Below, one piece after another: positions 51,227 to 63,520 of a stretch of DNA of 64,000 nt (position 1 is the stretch's first letter; each line of letters opens with the position of its first letter). The translations under genes and the position numbers were made by a program. Source of the DNA: Anthopleura xanthogrammica (Eukaryota > Cnidaria > Anthozoa > Actiniaria > Actiniidae); assembly GCA_964019055.1 (NCBI GenBank), contig OZ025222.1, forward strand, positions 5,390,746 through 5,454,745, in the 5' to 3' direction. Under the pieces are notes generated by a model. The model was given only the letters and a program-made list of their open reading frames with translations. It searched no databases and was not told the DNA's origin.

Positions 51227-54200
51227 GCTGAAAAGCTTTTTTTTCTAGCAAAACAGTGTTTTTGACACCCAAAATGTGCTTTTCTCGCCCAAAAGGTGCG
51301 TTTAGCAGTGAAAAAGTGGTGTTTTGGGCCAAAGAAAATTCTCAGCAAAATTCCAATTTTGTCAGCAAAAAACAGTTTTTTTGACCAAAAAGCACCTTTT
51401 CTCAGCCAAAACCCCATTTTTTTTCGCCAAAACGTCGTGTTTTTATCTTGTGAGGTCTTTTCAGGAGCAAAAAGTGGTGGTTTCAGCAAACAGGTCCTAC
51501 CGTCAGCGAAAAACCTAGTTTTGAGAGCCAAAATGGCCATTTTTCAGTTTTTTGGGCTAAAAAGGTTTTTTTTCTAGCAAAACAGTGTTTTTGACACCCA
51601 AAATGTGCTTTTCTCGCCCAAAAGGTGCGTTTAGCAGTGAAAAAGTGGTGTTTTGGGCCAAAGAAAATTCTCAGCCAAATTCCAATTTTGTCAGCAAAAA
51701 ACAGTTTTTTTGACCAAAAAGCACCTTTTCTCAGCCAAAACCCCATTTTTTTTCGCCAAAACGTCGTGTTTTTATCTTGTGAGGTCTTTTCAGGAGCAAA
51801 AAGTGGTGGTTTCAGCAAACAGGTCCTACCGTCAGCGAAAAACCTAGTTTTGAGAGCCAAAATGGCCATTTTTCAGTTTTTTGGGCTGAAAAGGTTTTTT
51901 TTCTAGCAAAACAGTGTTTTTGACCCCCAAAATGTGCTTTTCTCGCCCAAAAGGTGCGTTTAGCAGTGAAAAAGTGGTGTTTTGGGCCAAAGAAAATTCT
52001 CAGCAAAATTCCAATTTTGTCAGCAAAAAACAGTTTTTTTGACCAAAAAGCACCTTTTCTCAGCCAAAACCCCATTTTTTTTCGCCAAAACGTCGTGTTT
52101 TTATCTTGTGAGGTCTTTTCAGGAGCAAAAAGTGGTGGTTTCAGCAAACAGGTCCTACCGTCAGCGAAAAACCTAGTTTTGAGAGCCAAAATGGCCATTT
52201 TTCAGTTTTTTGGGCTGAAAAGGTTTTTTTTCTAGCAAAACAGTGTTTTTGACACCCAAAATGTGCTTTTCTCGCCCAAAAGGTGCGTTTAGCAGTGAAA
52301 AAGTGGTGTTTTGGGCCAAAGAAAATTCTCAGCAAAATTCCAATTTTGTCAGCAAAAAACAGTTTTTTTGACCAAAAAGCACCTTTTCTCAGCCAAAACC
52401 CCATTTTTTTTCGCTAAAACGTCGTGTTTTTATCTTGTGAGGTCTTTTCAGGAGCAAAAAGTGGTGGTTTCAGCAAACAGGTCCTACCGTCAGCGAAAAA
52501 CCTAGTTTTGAGAGCCAAAATGGCCATTTTTCAGTTTTTTGGGCTGAAAAGGTTTTTTTTCTAGCAAAACAGTGTTTTTGACCCCCAAAATGTGCTTTTC
52601 TCGCCCAAAAGGTGCGTTTAGCAGTGAAAAAGTGGTGTTTTGGGCCAAAGAAAATTCTCAGCAAAATTCCAATTTTGTCAGCAAAAAACAGTTTTTTTGA
52701 CCAAAAAGCACCTTTTCTCAGCCAAAACCCCATTTTTTTCCGCCAAAACGTCGTGTTTTTATCTTGTGAGGTCTTTTCAGGAGCAAAAAGTGGTGGTTTC
52801 AGCAAACAGGTCCTACCGTCAGCGAAAAACCTAGTTTTGAGAGCCAAAATGGCCATTTTTCAGTTTTTTGGGCTAAAAAGGTTTTTTTTCTAGCAAAACA
52901 GTGTTTTTGACACCCAAAATGTGCTTTTCTCGCCCAAAAGGTGCGTTTAGCAGTGAAAAAGTGGTGTTTTGGGCCAAAGAAAATTCTCAGCAAAATTCCA
53001 ATTTTGTCAGCAAAAAACAGTTTTTTTGACCAAAAAGCACCTTTTCTCAGCCAAAACCCCATTTTTTTTCGCCAAAACGTCGTGTTTTTATCTTGTGAGG
53101 TCTTTTCAGGAGCAAAAAGTGGTGGTTTCAGCAAACAGGTCCTACCGTCAGCGAAAAACCTAGTTTTGAGAGCCAAAATGGCCATTTTTCAGTTTTTTGG
53201 GCTGAAAAGCTTTTTTTTCTAGCAAAACAGTGTTTTTGACACCCAAAATGTGCTTTTCTCGCCCAAAAGGTGCGTTTAGCAGTGAAAAAGTGGTGTTTTG
53301 GGCCAAAGAAAATTCTCAGCAAAATTCCAATTTTGTCAGCAAAAAACAGTTTTTTTGACCAAAAAGCACCTTTTCTCAGCCAAAACCCCATTTTTTTTCG
53401 CCAAAACGTCGTGTTTTTATCTTGTGAGGTCTTTTCAGGAGCAAAAAGTGGTGGTTTCAGCAAACAGGTCCTACCGTCAGCGAAAAACCTAGTTTTGAGA
53501 GCCAAAATGGCCATTTTTCAGTTTTTTGGGCTAAAAAGGTTTTTTTTCTAGCAAAACAGTGTTTTTGACACCCAAAATGTGCTTTTCTCGCCCAAAAGGT
53601 GCGTTTAGCAGTGAAAAAGTGGTGTTTTGGGCCAAAGAAAATTCTCAGCCAAATTCCAATTTTGTCAGCAAAAAACAGTTTTTTTGACCAAAAAGCACCT
53701 TTTCTCAGCCAAAACCCCATTTTTTTTCGCCAAAACGTCGTGTTTTTATCTTGTGAGGTCTTTTCAGGAGCAAAAAGTGGTGGTTTCAGCAAACAGGTCC
53801 TACCGTCAGCGAAAAACCTAGTTTTGAGAGCCAAAATGGCCATTTTTCAGTTTTTTGGGCTGAAAAGGTTTTTTTTCTAGCAAAACAGTGTTTTTGACCC
53901 CCAAAATGTGCTTTTCTCGCCCAAAAGGTGCGTTTAGCAGTGAAAAAGTGGTGTTTTGGGCCAAAGAAAATTCTCAGCAAAATTCCAATTTTGTCAGCAA
54001 AAAACAGTTTTTTTGACCAAAAAGCACCTTTTCTCAGCCAAAACCCCATTTTTTTTCGCCAAAACGTCGTGTTTTTATCTTGTGAGGTCTTTTCAGGAGC
54101 AAAAAGTGGTGGTTTCAGCAAACAGGTCCTACCGTCAGCGAAAAACCTAGTTTTGAGAGCCAAAATGGCCATTTTTCAGTTTTTTGGGCTGAAAAGGTTT

Positions 54201-55174
54201 TTTTTCTAGCAAAACAGTGTTTTTGACACCCAAAATGTGCTTTTCTCGCCCAAAAGGTGCGTTTAGCAGTGAAAAAGTGGTGTTTTGGGCCAAAGAAAAT
54301 TCTCAGCAAAATTCCAATTTTGTCAGCAAAAAACAGTTTTTTTGACCAAAAAGCACCTTTTCTCAGCCAAAACCCCATTTTTTTTCGCTAAAACGTCGTG
54401 TTTTTATCTTGTGAGGTCTTTTCAGGAGCAAAAAGTGGTGGTTTCAGCAAACAGGTCCTACCGTCAGCGAAAAACCTAGTTTTGAGAGCCAAAATGGCCA
54501 TTTTTCAGTTTTTTGGGCTGAAAAGGTTTTTTTTCTAGCAAAACAGTGTTTTTGACCCCCAAAATGTGCTTTTCTCGCCCAAAAGGTGCGTTTAGCAGTG
54601 AAAAAGTGGTGTTTTGGGCCAAAGAAAATTCTCAGCAAAATTCCAATTTTGTCAGCAAAAAACAGTTTTTTTGACCAAAAAGCACCTTTTCTCAGCCAAA
54701 ACCCCATTTTTTTCCGCCAAAACGTCGTGTTTTTATCTTGTGAGGTCTTTTCAGGAGCAAAAAGTGGTGGTTTCAGCAAACAGGTCCTACCGTCAGCGAA
54801 AAACCTAGTTTTGAGAGCCAAAATGGCCATTTTTCAGTTTTTTGGGCTAAAAAGGTTTTTTTTCTAGCAAAACAGTGTTTTTGACACCCAAAATGTGCTT
54901 TTCTCGCCCAAAAGGTGCGTTTAGCAGTGAAAAAGTGGTGTTTTGGGCCAAAGAAAATTCTCAGCAAAATTCCAATTTTGTCAGCAAAAAACAGTTTTTT
55001 TGACCAAAAAGCACCTTTTCTCAGCCAAAACCCCATTTTTTTTCGCCAAAACGTCGTGTTTTTATCTTGTGAGGTCTTTTCAGGAGCAAAAAGTGGTGGT
55101 TTCAGCAAACAGGTCCTACCGTCAGCGAAAAACCTAGTTTTGAGAGCCAAAATGGCCATTTTTCAGTTTTTTGG
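51227..55174 (+). repeat. 6-unit (1,974-bp) higher-order repeat, two tandem copies
   Basis: Nine linked variants in the first copy recur 1,974 bases downstream in the same order: 'gctgaaaagc' (51227/53201), 'cagccaaatt' (51675/53649), 'gctgaaaagg' in three successive units (near 51886, 52214 and 52543, with partners near 53860, 54188 and 54517), 'gacccccaaa' (51922/53896 and 52580/54554), 'cgctaaaac' (52412/54386) and 'tttccgcc' (52738/54712). No disagreement was noticed between the copies in this interval. The next expected 'gctgaaaagc' at 55175 is absent, so there is no third copy. This is the cleanest higher-order block in the window. Confidence 0.9.
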
Positions 55175-56925
55175 GCTAAAAAGGTTTTTTTTCTAGCAAA
55201 ACAGTGTTTTTGACACCCAAAATGTGCTTTTCTCGCCCAAAAGGTGCGTTTAGCAGTGAAAAAGTGGTGTTTTGGGCCAAAGAAAATTCTCAGCAAAATT
55301 CCAATTTTGTCAGCAAAAAACAGTTTTTTGGACCAAAAAGCACGTTTTCTCAGCCAAAACCCCATTTTTTTTCGCCAAAACGTCGTGTTTTTATCTTGTG
55401 AGGTCTTTTCAGGAGCAAAAAGTGGTGGTTTCAGCAAACAGGTCCTACCGTCAGCGAAAAACCTAGTTTTGAGAGCCAAAATGGCCATTTTTCAGTTTTT
55501 TGGGCTAAAAAGGTTTTTTTTCTAGCAAAACAGTGTTTTTGACACCCAAAATGTGCTTTTCTCGCCCAAAAGGTGCGTTTAGCAGTGAAAAAGTGGTGTT
55601 TTGGGCCAAAGAAAATTCTCAGCAAAATTCCAATTTTGTCAGCAAAAAACAGTTTTTTGGACCAAAAAGCACCTTTTCTCAGCCAAAACCCCATTTTTTT
55701 TCGCCAAAACGTCGTGTTTTTATCTTGTGAGGTCTTTTCAGGAGCAAAAAGTGGTGGTTTCAGCAAACAGGTCCTACCGTCAGCGAAAAACCTAGTTTTG
55801 AGAGCCAAAATGGCCATTTTTCAGTTTTTTTGGGCTAAAAAGCTTTTTTTTCTAGCAAAACAGTGTTTTTGACACCCAAAATGTGCTTTTCTCGCCCAAA
55901 AGGTGCGTTTAGCAGTGAAAAAGTGGTGTTTTGGGCCAAAGAAAATTCTCAGCAAAATTCCAATTTTGTCAGCAAAAAACAGTTTTTTTGACCAAAAAGC
56001 ACCTTTTCTCAGCCAAAACCCCATTTTTTTTCGCCAAAACGTCGTGTTTTTATCTTGTGAGGTCTTTTCAGGAGCAAAAAGTGGTGGTTTCAGCAAACAG
56101 GTCCTACCGTCAGCGAAAAACCTAGTTTTGAGAGCCAAAATGGCCATTTTTCAGTTTTTTTGGGCTAAAAAGCTTTTTTTTCTAGCAAAACAGTGTTTTT
56201 GACACCCAAAATGTGCTTTTCTCGCCCAAAAGGTGCGTTTAGCAGTGAAAAAGTGGTGTTTTGGGCCAAAGAAAATTCTCAGCAAAATTCCAATTTTGTC
56301 AGCAAAAAACAGTTTTTTTGACCAAAAAGCACCTTTTCTCAGCCAAAACCCCATTTTTTTTCGCCAAAACGTCGTGTTTTTATCTTGTGAGGTCTTTTCA
56401 GGAGCAAAAAGTGGTGGTTTCAGCAAACAGGTCCTACCGTCAGCGAAAAACCTAGTTTTGAGAGCCAAAATGGCCATTTTTCAGTTTTTTGGGCTGAAAA
56501 GGTTTTTTTTCTAGCAAAACAGTGTTTTTGACACCCAAAATGTGCTTTTCTCGCCCAAAAGGTGCGTTTAGCAGTGAAAAAGTGGTGTTTTGGGCCAAAG
56601 AAAATTCTCAGCAAAATTCCAATTTTGTCAGCAAAAAACAGTTTTTTTGACCAAAAAGCACCTTTTCTCAGCCAAAACCCCATTTTTTTTCGCCAAAACG
56701 TCGTGTTTTTATCTTGTGAGGTCTTTTCAGGAGCAAAAAGTGGTGGTTTCAGCAAACAGGTCCTACCGTCAGCGAAAAACCTAGTTTTGAGAGCCAAAAT
56801 GGCCATTTTTCAGTTTTTTGGGCTAAAAAGGTTTTTTTTCTAGCAAAACAGTGTTTTTGACACCCAAAATGTGCTTTTCTCGCCCAAAAGGTGCGTTTAG
56901 CAGTGAAAAAGTGGTGTTTTGGGCC

Positions 56926-59572
56926 AAAGAAAATTCTCAGCAAAATTCCAATTTTGTCAGCAAAAAACAGTTTTTTTGACCAAAAAGCACCTTTTCTCAG
57001 CCAAAACCCCATTTTTTTTCGCCAAAACGTCGTGTTTTTATCTTGTGAGGTCTTTTCAGGAGCAAAATTAAAAGTGGTGGTTTCAGCAAACAGGTCCTAC
57101 CGTCAGCGAAAAACCTAGTTTTGAGAGCCAAAATGGCCATTTTTCATTTTTTTTGGGCTAAAAAGGTTTTTTTTCTAGCAAAACAGTGTTTTTGACACCC
57201 AAAATGTGCTTTTCTCGCCCAAAAGGTGCGTTTAGCAGTGAAAAAGTGGTGTTTTGGGCCAAAGAAAATTCTCAGCAAAATTCCAATTTTGTCAGCAAAA
57301 AACAGTTTTTTTGACCAAAAAGCACCTTTTCTCAGCCAAAACCCCATTTTTTTTCGCCAAAACGTCGTGTTTTTATCTTGTGAGGTCTTTTCAGGAGCAA
57401 AAAGTGGTGGTTTCAGCAAACAGGTCCTACCGTCAGCGAAAAACCTAGTTTTGAGAGCCAAAATAGCCATTTTTCAGTTTTTTGGGCTAAAAAGGTTTTT
57501 TTTCTAGGAAAACAGTGTTTTTGACACCCAAAATGTGCTTTTCTCGCCCAAAAGGTGCGTTTAGCAGTGAAAAAGTGGTGTTTTGGGCCAAAGAAAATTC
57601 TCAGCAAAATTCCAATTTTGTCAGCAAAAAACAGTTTTTTGGACCAAAAAGCACCTTTTCTCAGCCAAAACCCCATTTTTTTTCGCCAAAACGTCGTGTT
57701 TTTATCTTGTGAGGTCTTTTCAGGAGCAAAAAGTGGTGGTTTCAGCAAACAGGTCCTACCGTCAGCGAAAAACCTAGTTTTGAGAGCCAAAATGGCCATT
57801 TTTCAGTTTTTTGGGCTAAAAAGGTTTTTTTTCTAGCAAAACAGTGTTTTTGACACCCAAAATGTGCTTTTCTCGCCCAAAAGGTGCGTTTAGCAGTGAA
57901 AAAGTGGTGTTTTGGGCCAAAGAAAATTCTCAGCAAAATTCCAATTTTGTCAGCAAAAAACAGTTTTTCTGACCAAAAAGCACCTTTTCTCAGCCAAAAC
58001 CCCATTTTTTTTCGCCAAAACGTCGTGTTTTTATCTTGTGAGGTCTTTTCAGGAGCAAAAAGTGGTGGTTTCAGCAAACAGGTCCTACCGTCAGCGAAAA
58101 ACCTAGTTTTGAGAGCCAAAATGGCCATTTTTCAGTTTTTTGGGCTGAAAAGGTTTTTTTTCTAGCAAAACAGTGTTTTTGACACCCAAAATGTGCTTTT
58201 CTCGCCCAAAAGGTGCGTTTAGCAGTGAAAAAGTGGTGTTTTGGGCCAAAGAAAATTCTCAGCAAAATTCCAATTTTGTCAGCAAAAAACAGTTTTTTTG
58301 ACCAAAAAGCACCTTTTCTCAGCCAAAACCCCATTTTTTTTCGCCAAAACGTCGTGTTTTTATCTTGTGAGGTCTTTTCAGGAGCAAAAAGTGGTGGTTT
58401 CAGCAAACAGGTCCTACCGTCAGCGAAAAACCTAGTTTTGAGAGCCAAAATGGCCATTTTTCAGTTTTTTGGGCTAAGAAGGTTTTTTTTCTAGCAAAAC
58501 AGTGTTTTTGACACCCAAAATGTGCTTTTCTCGCCCAAAAGGTGCGTTTAGCAGTGAAAAAGTGGTGTTTTGGGCCAAAGAAAATTCTCAGCAAAATTCC
58601 AATTTTGTCAGCAAAAAACAGTTTTTTTGACCAAAAAGCACCTTTTCTCAGCCAAAACCCCATTTTTTTTCGCCAAAACGTCGTGTTTTTATCTTGTGAG
58701 GTCTTTTCAGGAGCAAAAAGTGGTGGTTTCAGCAAACAGGTCCTACCGTCAGCGAAAAACCTAGTTTTGAGAGCCAAAATGGCCATTTTTCAGTTTTTTG
58801 GGCTAAAAAGGTTTTTTTTCTAGCAAAACAGTGTTTTTGACACCCAAAATGTGCTTTTCTCGCCCAAAAGGTGCGTTTAGCAGTGAAAAAGTGGTGTTTT
58901 GGGCCAAAGAAAATTCTCAGCAAAATTCCAATTTTGTCAGCAAAAAACAGTTTTTTTGACCAAAAAGCACCTTTTCTCAGCCAAAACCCCATTTTTTTTC
59001 GCCAAAACGTCGTGTTTTTATCTTGTGAGGTCTTTTCAGGAGCAAAATTAAAAGTGGTGGTTTCAGCAAACAGGTCCTACCGTCAGCGAAAAACCTAGTT
59101 TTGAGAGCCAAAATGGCCATTTTTCATTTTTTTTGGGCTAAAAAGGTTTTTTTTCTAGCAAAACAGTGTTTTTGACACCCAAAATGTGCTTTTCTCGCCC
59201 AAAAGGTGCGTTTAGCAGTGAAAAAGTGGTGTTTTGGGCCAAAGAAAATTCTCAGCAAAATTCCAATTTTGTCAGCAAAAAACAGTTTTTTTGACCAAAA
59301 AGCACCTTTTCTCAGCCAAAACCCCATTTTTTTCGCCAAAACGTCGTGTTTTTATCTTGTGAGGTCTTTTCAGGAGCAAAATTAAAAGTGGTGGTTTCAG
59401 CAAACAGGTCCTACCGTCAGCGAAAAACCTAGTTTTGAGAGCCAAAATGGCCATTTTCAGTTTTTTGGGCTAAAAAGGTTTTTTTTCTAGCAAAACAGTG
59501 TTTTTGACACCCAAAATGTGCTTTTCTCGCCCAAAAGGTGCGTTTAGCAGTGAAAAAGTGGTGTTTTGGGCC
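56926..59572 (+). repeat. Three monomers with a 5-base insertion in the gcA5gtgg site
   Basis: 'gcaaaaagtgg' becomes 'gcaaaattaaaagtgg' at 57063, 59043 and 59377, adding five bases. The units at 56926-57260 and 58906-59240 (335 bp each) also share 'catttttttt' in place of 'cagtttttt', and lie 1,980 bases apart (five normal units plus one long unit), so they are duplicates. The third unit, 59241-59572 (332 bp), follows the second directly. It has the insertion but a shortened T-run near 59333 and 'gccattttcag' near 59449, so it derives from the others by a further exchange. Confidence 0.8.
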
Positions 59573-62500
59573 AAAGAAAATTCTCAGCAAAATTCCAATT
59601 TTGTCAGCAAAAAACAGTTTTTTTGACCAAAAAGCACCTTTTCTCAGCCAAAACCCCATTTTTTTTCGCCAAAACGTCGTGTTTTTATCTTGTGAGGTCT
59701 TTTCAGGAGCAAAAAGTGGTGGTTTCAGCAAACAGGTCCTACCGTCAGCGAAAAACCTAGTTTTGAGAGCCAAAATGGCCATTTTTCAGTTTTTTGGGCT
59801 AAAAAGGTTTTTTTTCTAGCAAAACAGTGTTTTTGACACCCAAAATGTGCTTTTCTCGCCCAAAAGGTGCGTTTAGCAGTGAAAAAGTGGTGTTTTGGGC
59901 CAAAGAAAATTCTCAGCAAAATTCCAATTTTGTCAGCAAAAAACAGTTTTTTTGACCAAAAAGCACCTTTTCTCAGCCAAAACCCCATTTTTTTTCGCCA
60001 AAACGTCGTGTTTTTATCTTGTGAGGTCTTTTCAGGAGCAAAAAGTGGTGGTTTCAGCAAACAGGTCCTACCGTCAGCGAAAAACCTAGTTTTGAGAGCC
60101 AAAATGGCCATTTTTCAGTTTTTTGGGCTAAAAAGGTTTTTTTTCTAGCAAAACAGTGTTTTTGACACCCAAAATGTGCTTTTCTCGCCCAAAAGGTGCG
60201 TTTAGCAGTGAAAAAGTGGTGTTTTGGGCCAAAGAAAATTCTCAGCCAAATTCCAATTTTGTCAGCAAAAAACAGTTTTTTTGACCAAAAAGCACCTTTT
60301 CTCAGCCAAAACCCCATTTTTTTTCGCCAAAACGTCGTGTTTTTATCTCGTGAGGTCTTTTCAGGAGCAAAAAGTGGTGGTTTCAGCAAACAGGTCCTAC
60401 CGTCAGCGAAAAACCTAGTTTTGAGAGCCAAAATGGCCATTTTTCAGTTTTTTGGGCTAAAAAGGTTTTTTTTCTAGCAAAACAGTGTTTTTGACACCCA
60501 AAATGTGCTTTTCTCGCCCAAAAGGTGCGTTTAGCAGTGAAAAAGTGGTGTTTTGGGCCAAAGAAAATTCTCAGCAAAATTCCAATTTTGTCAGCAAAAA
60601 ACAGTTTTTTGGACCAAAAAGCACCTTTTCTCAGCCAAAACCCCATTTTTTTTCGCCAAAACGTCGTGTTTTTATCTTGTGAGGTCTTTTCAGGAGCAAA
60701 AAGTGGTGGTTTCAGCAAACAGGTCCTACCGTCAGCGAAAAACCTAGTTTTGAGAGCCAAAATGGCCATTTTTCAGTTTTTTGGGCTAAAAAGGTTTTTT
60801 TTCTAGCAAAACAGTGTTTTTGACACCCAAAATGTGCTTTTCTCGCCCAAAAGGTGCGTTTAGCAGTGAAAAAGTGGTGTTTTGGGCCAAAGAAAATTCT
60901 CAGCAAAATTCCAATTTTGTCAGCAAAAAACAGTTTTTTTGACCAAAAAGCACCTTTTCTCAGCCAAAACCCCATTTTTTTTCGCCAAAACGTCGTGTTT
61001 TTATCTTGTGAGGTCTTTTCAGGAGCAAAAAGTGGTGGTTTCAGCAAACAGGTCCTACCGTCAGCGAAAAACCTAGTTTTGAGAGCCAAAATGGCCATTT
61101 TTCAGTTTTTTGGGCTAAAAAGGTTTTTTTTCTAGCAAAACAGTGTTTTTGACACCCAAAATGTGCTTTTCTCGCCCAAAAGGTGCGTTTAGCAGTGAAA
61201 AAGTGGTGTTTTGGGCCAAAGAAAATTCTCAGCAAAATTCCAATTTTGTCAGCAAAAAACAGTTTTTTTGACCAAAAAGCACCTTTTCTCAGCCAAAACC
61301 CCATTTTTTTTCGCCAAAACGTCGTGTTTTTATCTTGTGAGGTCTTTTCAGGAGCAAAAAGTGGTGGTTTCAGCAAACAGGTCCTACCGTCAGCGAAAAA
61401 CCTAGTTTTGAGAGCCAAAATGGCCATTTTTCAGTTTTTTGGGCTAAAAAGGTTTTTTTTCTAGCAAAACAGTGTTTTTGACACCCAAAATGTGCTTTTC
61501 TCGCCCAAAAGGTGCGTTTAGCAGTGAAAAAGTGGTGTTTTGGGCCAAAGAAAATTCTCAGCAAAATTCCAATTTTGTCAGCAAAAAACAGTTTTTTGGA
61601 CCAAAAAGCACCTTTTCTCAGCCAAAACCCCATTTTTTTTCGCCAAAACGTCGTGTTTTTATCTCGTGAGGTCTTTTCAGGAGCAAAAAGTGGTGGTTTC
61701 AGCAAACAGGTCCTACCGTCAGCGAAAAACCTAGTTTTGAGAGCCAAAATGGCCATTTTTCAGTTTTTTGGGCTAAAAAGGTTTTTTTTCTAGCAAAACA
61801 GTGTTTTTGACACCCAAAATGTGCTTTTCTCGCCCAAAAGGTGCGTTTAGCAGTGAAAAAGTGGTGTTTTGGGCCAAAGAAAATTCTCAGCAAAATTCCA
61901 ATTTTGTCAGCAAAAAACAGTTTTTTTGACCAAAAAGCACCTTTTCTCAGCCAAAACCCCATTTTTTTTCGCCAAAACGTCGTGTTTTTATCTTGTGAGG
62001 TCTTTTCAGGAGCAAAAAGTGGTGGTTTCAGCAAACAGGTCCTACCGTCAGCGAAAAACCTAGTTTTGAGAACCAAAATGGCCATTTTTCAGTTTTTTGG
62101 GCTAAAAAGGTTTTTTTTCTAGCAAAACAGTGTTTTTGACACCCAAAATGTGCTTTTCTCGCCCAAAAGGTGCGTTTAGCAGTGAAAAAGTGGTGTTTTG
62201 GGCCAAAGAAAATTCTCAGCAAAATTCCAATTTTGTCAGCAAAAAACAGTTTTTTTGACCAAAAAGCACCTTTTCTCAGCCAAAACCCCATTTTTTTTCG
62301 CCAAAACGTCGTGTTTTTATCTTGTGAGGTCTTTTCAGGAGCAAAAAGTGGTGGTTTCAGCAAACAGGTCCTACCGTCAGCGAAAAACCTAGTTTTGAGA
62401 GCCAAAATGGCCATTTTTCAGTTTTTTGGGCTAAAAAGGTTTTTTTTCTAGCAAAACAGTGTTTTTGACACCCAAAATGTGCTTTTCTCGCCCAAAAGGT

Positions 62501-63520
62501 GCGTTTAGCAGTGAAAAAGTGGTGTTTTGGGCCAAAGAAAATTCTCAGCAAAATTCCAATTTTGTCAGCAAAAAACAGTTTTTTTGACCAAAAAGCACCT
62601 TTTCTCAGCCAAAACCCCATTTTTTTTCGCCAAAACGTCGTGTTTTTATCTTGTGAGGTCTTTTCAGGAGCAAAAAGTGGTGGTTTCAGCAAACAGGTCC
62701 TACCGTCAGCGAAAAACCTAGTTTTGAGAGCCAAAATGGCCATTTTTCAGTTTTTTGGGCTAAAAAGGTTTTTTTTCTAGCAAAACAGTGTTTTTGACAC
62801 CCAAAATGTGCTTTTCTCGCCCAAAAGGTGCGTTTAGCAGTGAAAAAGTGGTGTTTTGGGCCAAAGAAAATTCTCAGCAAAATTCCAATTTTGTCAGCAA
62901 AAAACAGTTTTTTGGACCAAAAAGCACCTTTTCTCAGCCAAAACCCCATTTTTTTTCGCCAAAACGTCGTGTTTTTATCTTGTGAGGTCTTTTCAGGAGC
63001 AAAAAGTGGTGGTTTCAGCAAACAGGTCCTACCGTCAGCGAAAAACCTAGTTTTGAGAGCCAAAATGGCCATTTTTCAGTTTTTTGGGCTAAAAAGGTTT
63101 TTTTTCTAGCAAAACAGTGTTTTTGACACCCAAAATGTGCTTTTCTCGCCCAAAAGGTGCGTTTAGCAGTGAAAAAGTGGTGTTTTGGGCCAAAGAAAAT
63201 TCTCAGCAAAATTCCAATTTTGTCAGCAAAAAACAGTTTTTTTGACCAAAAAGCACCTTTTCTCAGCCAAAACCCCATTTTTTTTCGCCAAAACGTCGTG
63301 TTTTTATCTTGTGAGGTCTTTTCAGGAGCAAAAAGTGGTGGTTTCAGCAAACAGGTCCTACCGTCAGCGAAAAACCTAGTTTTGAGAGCCAAAATGGCCA
63401 TTTTTCAGTTTTTTGGGCTAAAAAGGTTTTTTTTCTAGCAAAACAGTGTTTTTGACACCCAAAATGTGCTTTTCTCGCCCAAAAGGTGCGTTTAGCAGTG
63501 AAAAAGTGGTGTTTTGGGCC

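Larger units (their letters stand above)
39062..56175 (+). repeat. Island of monomers with a gained AAGCTT (HindIII) site
   Basis: A G-to-C change turns 'aaaaaggtttt' into 'aaaaagctttt' and creates AAGCTT. Sites were read at 39062, 41365, 42023, 43339, 45642, 47944, 48602, 49260, 50904, 51233, 53207, 55840 and 56170. Only one other was seen in the window, at 25897. Several are one or two units apart (47944, 48602 and 49260 are spaced 658; 50904 and 51233 are spaced 329). The regional clustering shows that variants spread locally and not across the whole array. Confidence 0.8.
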
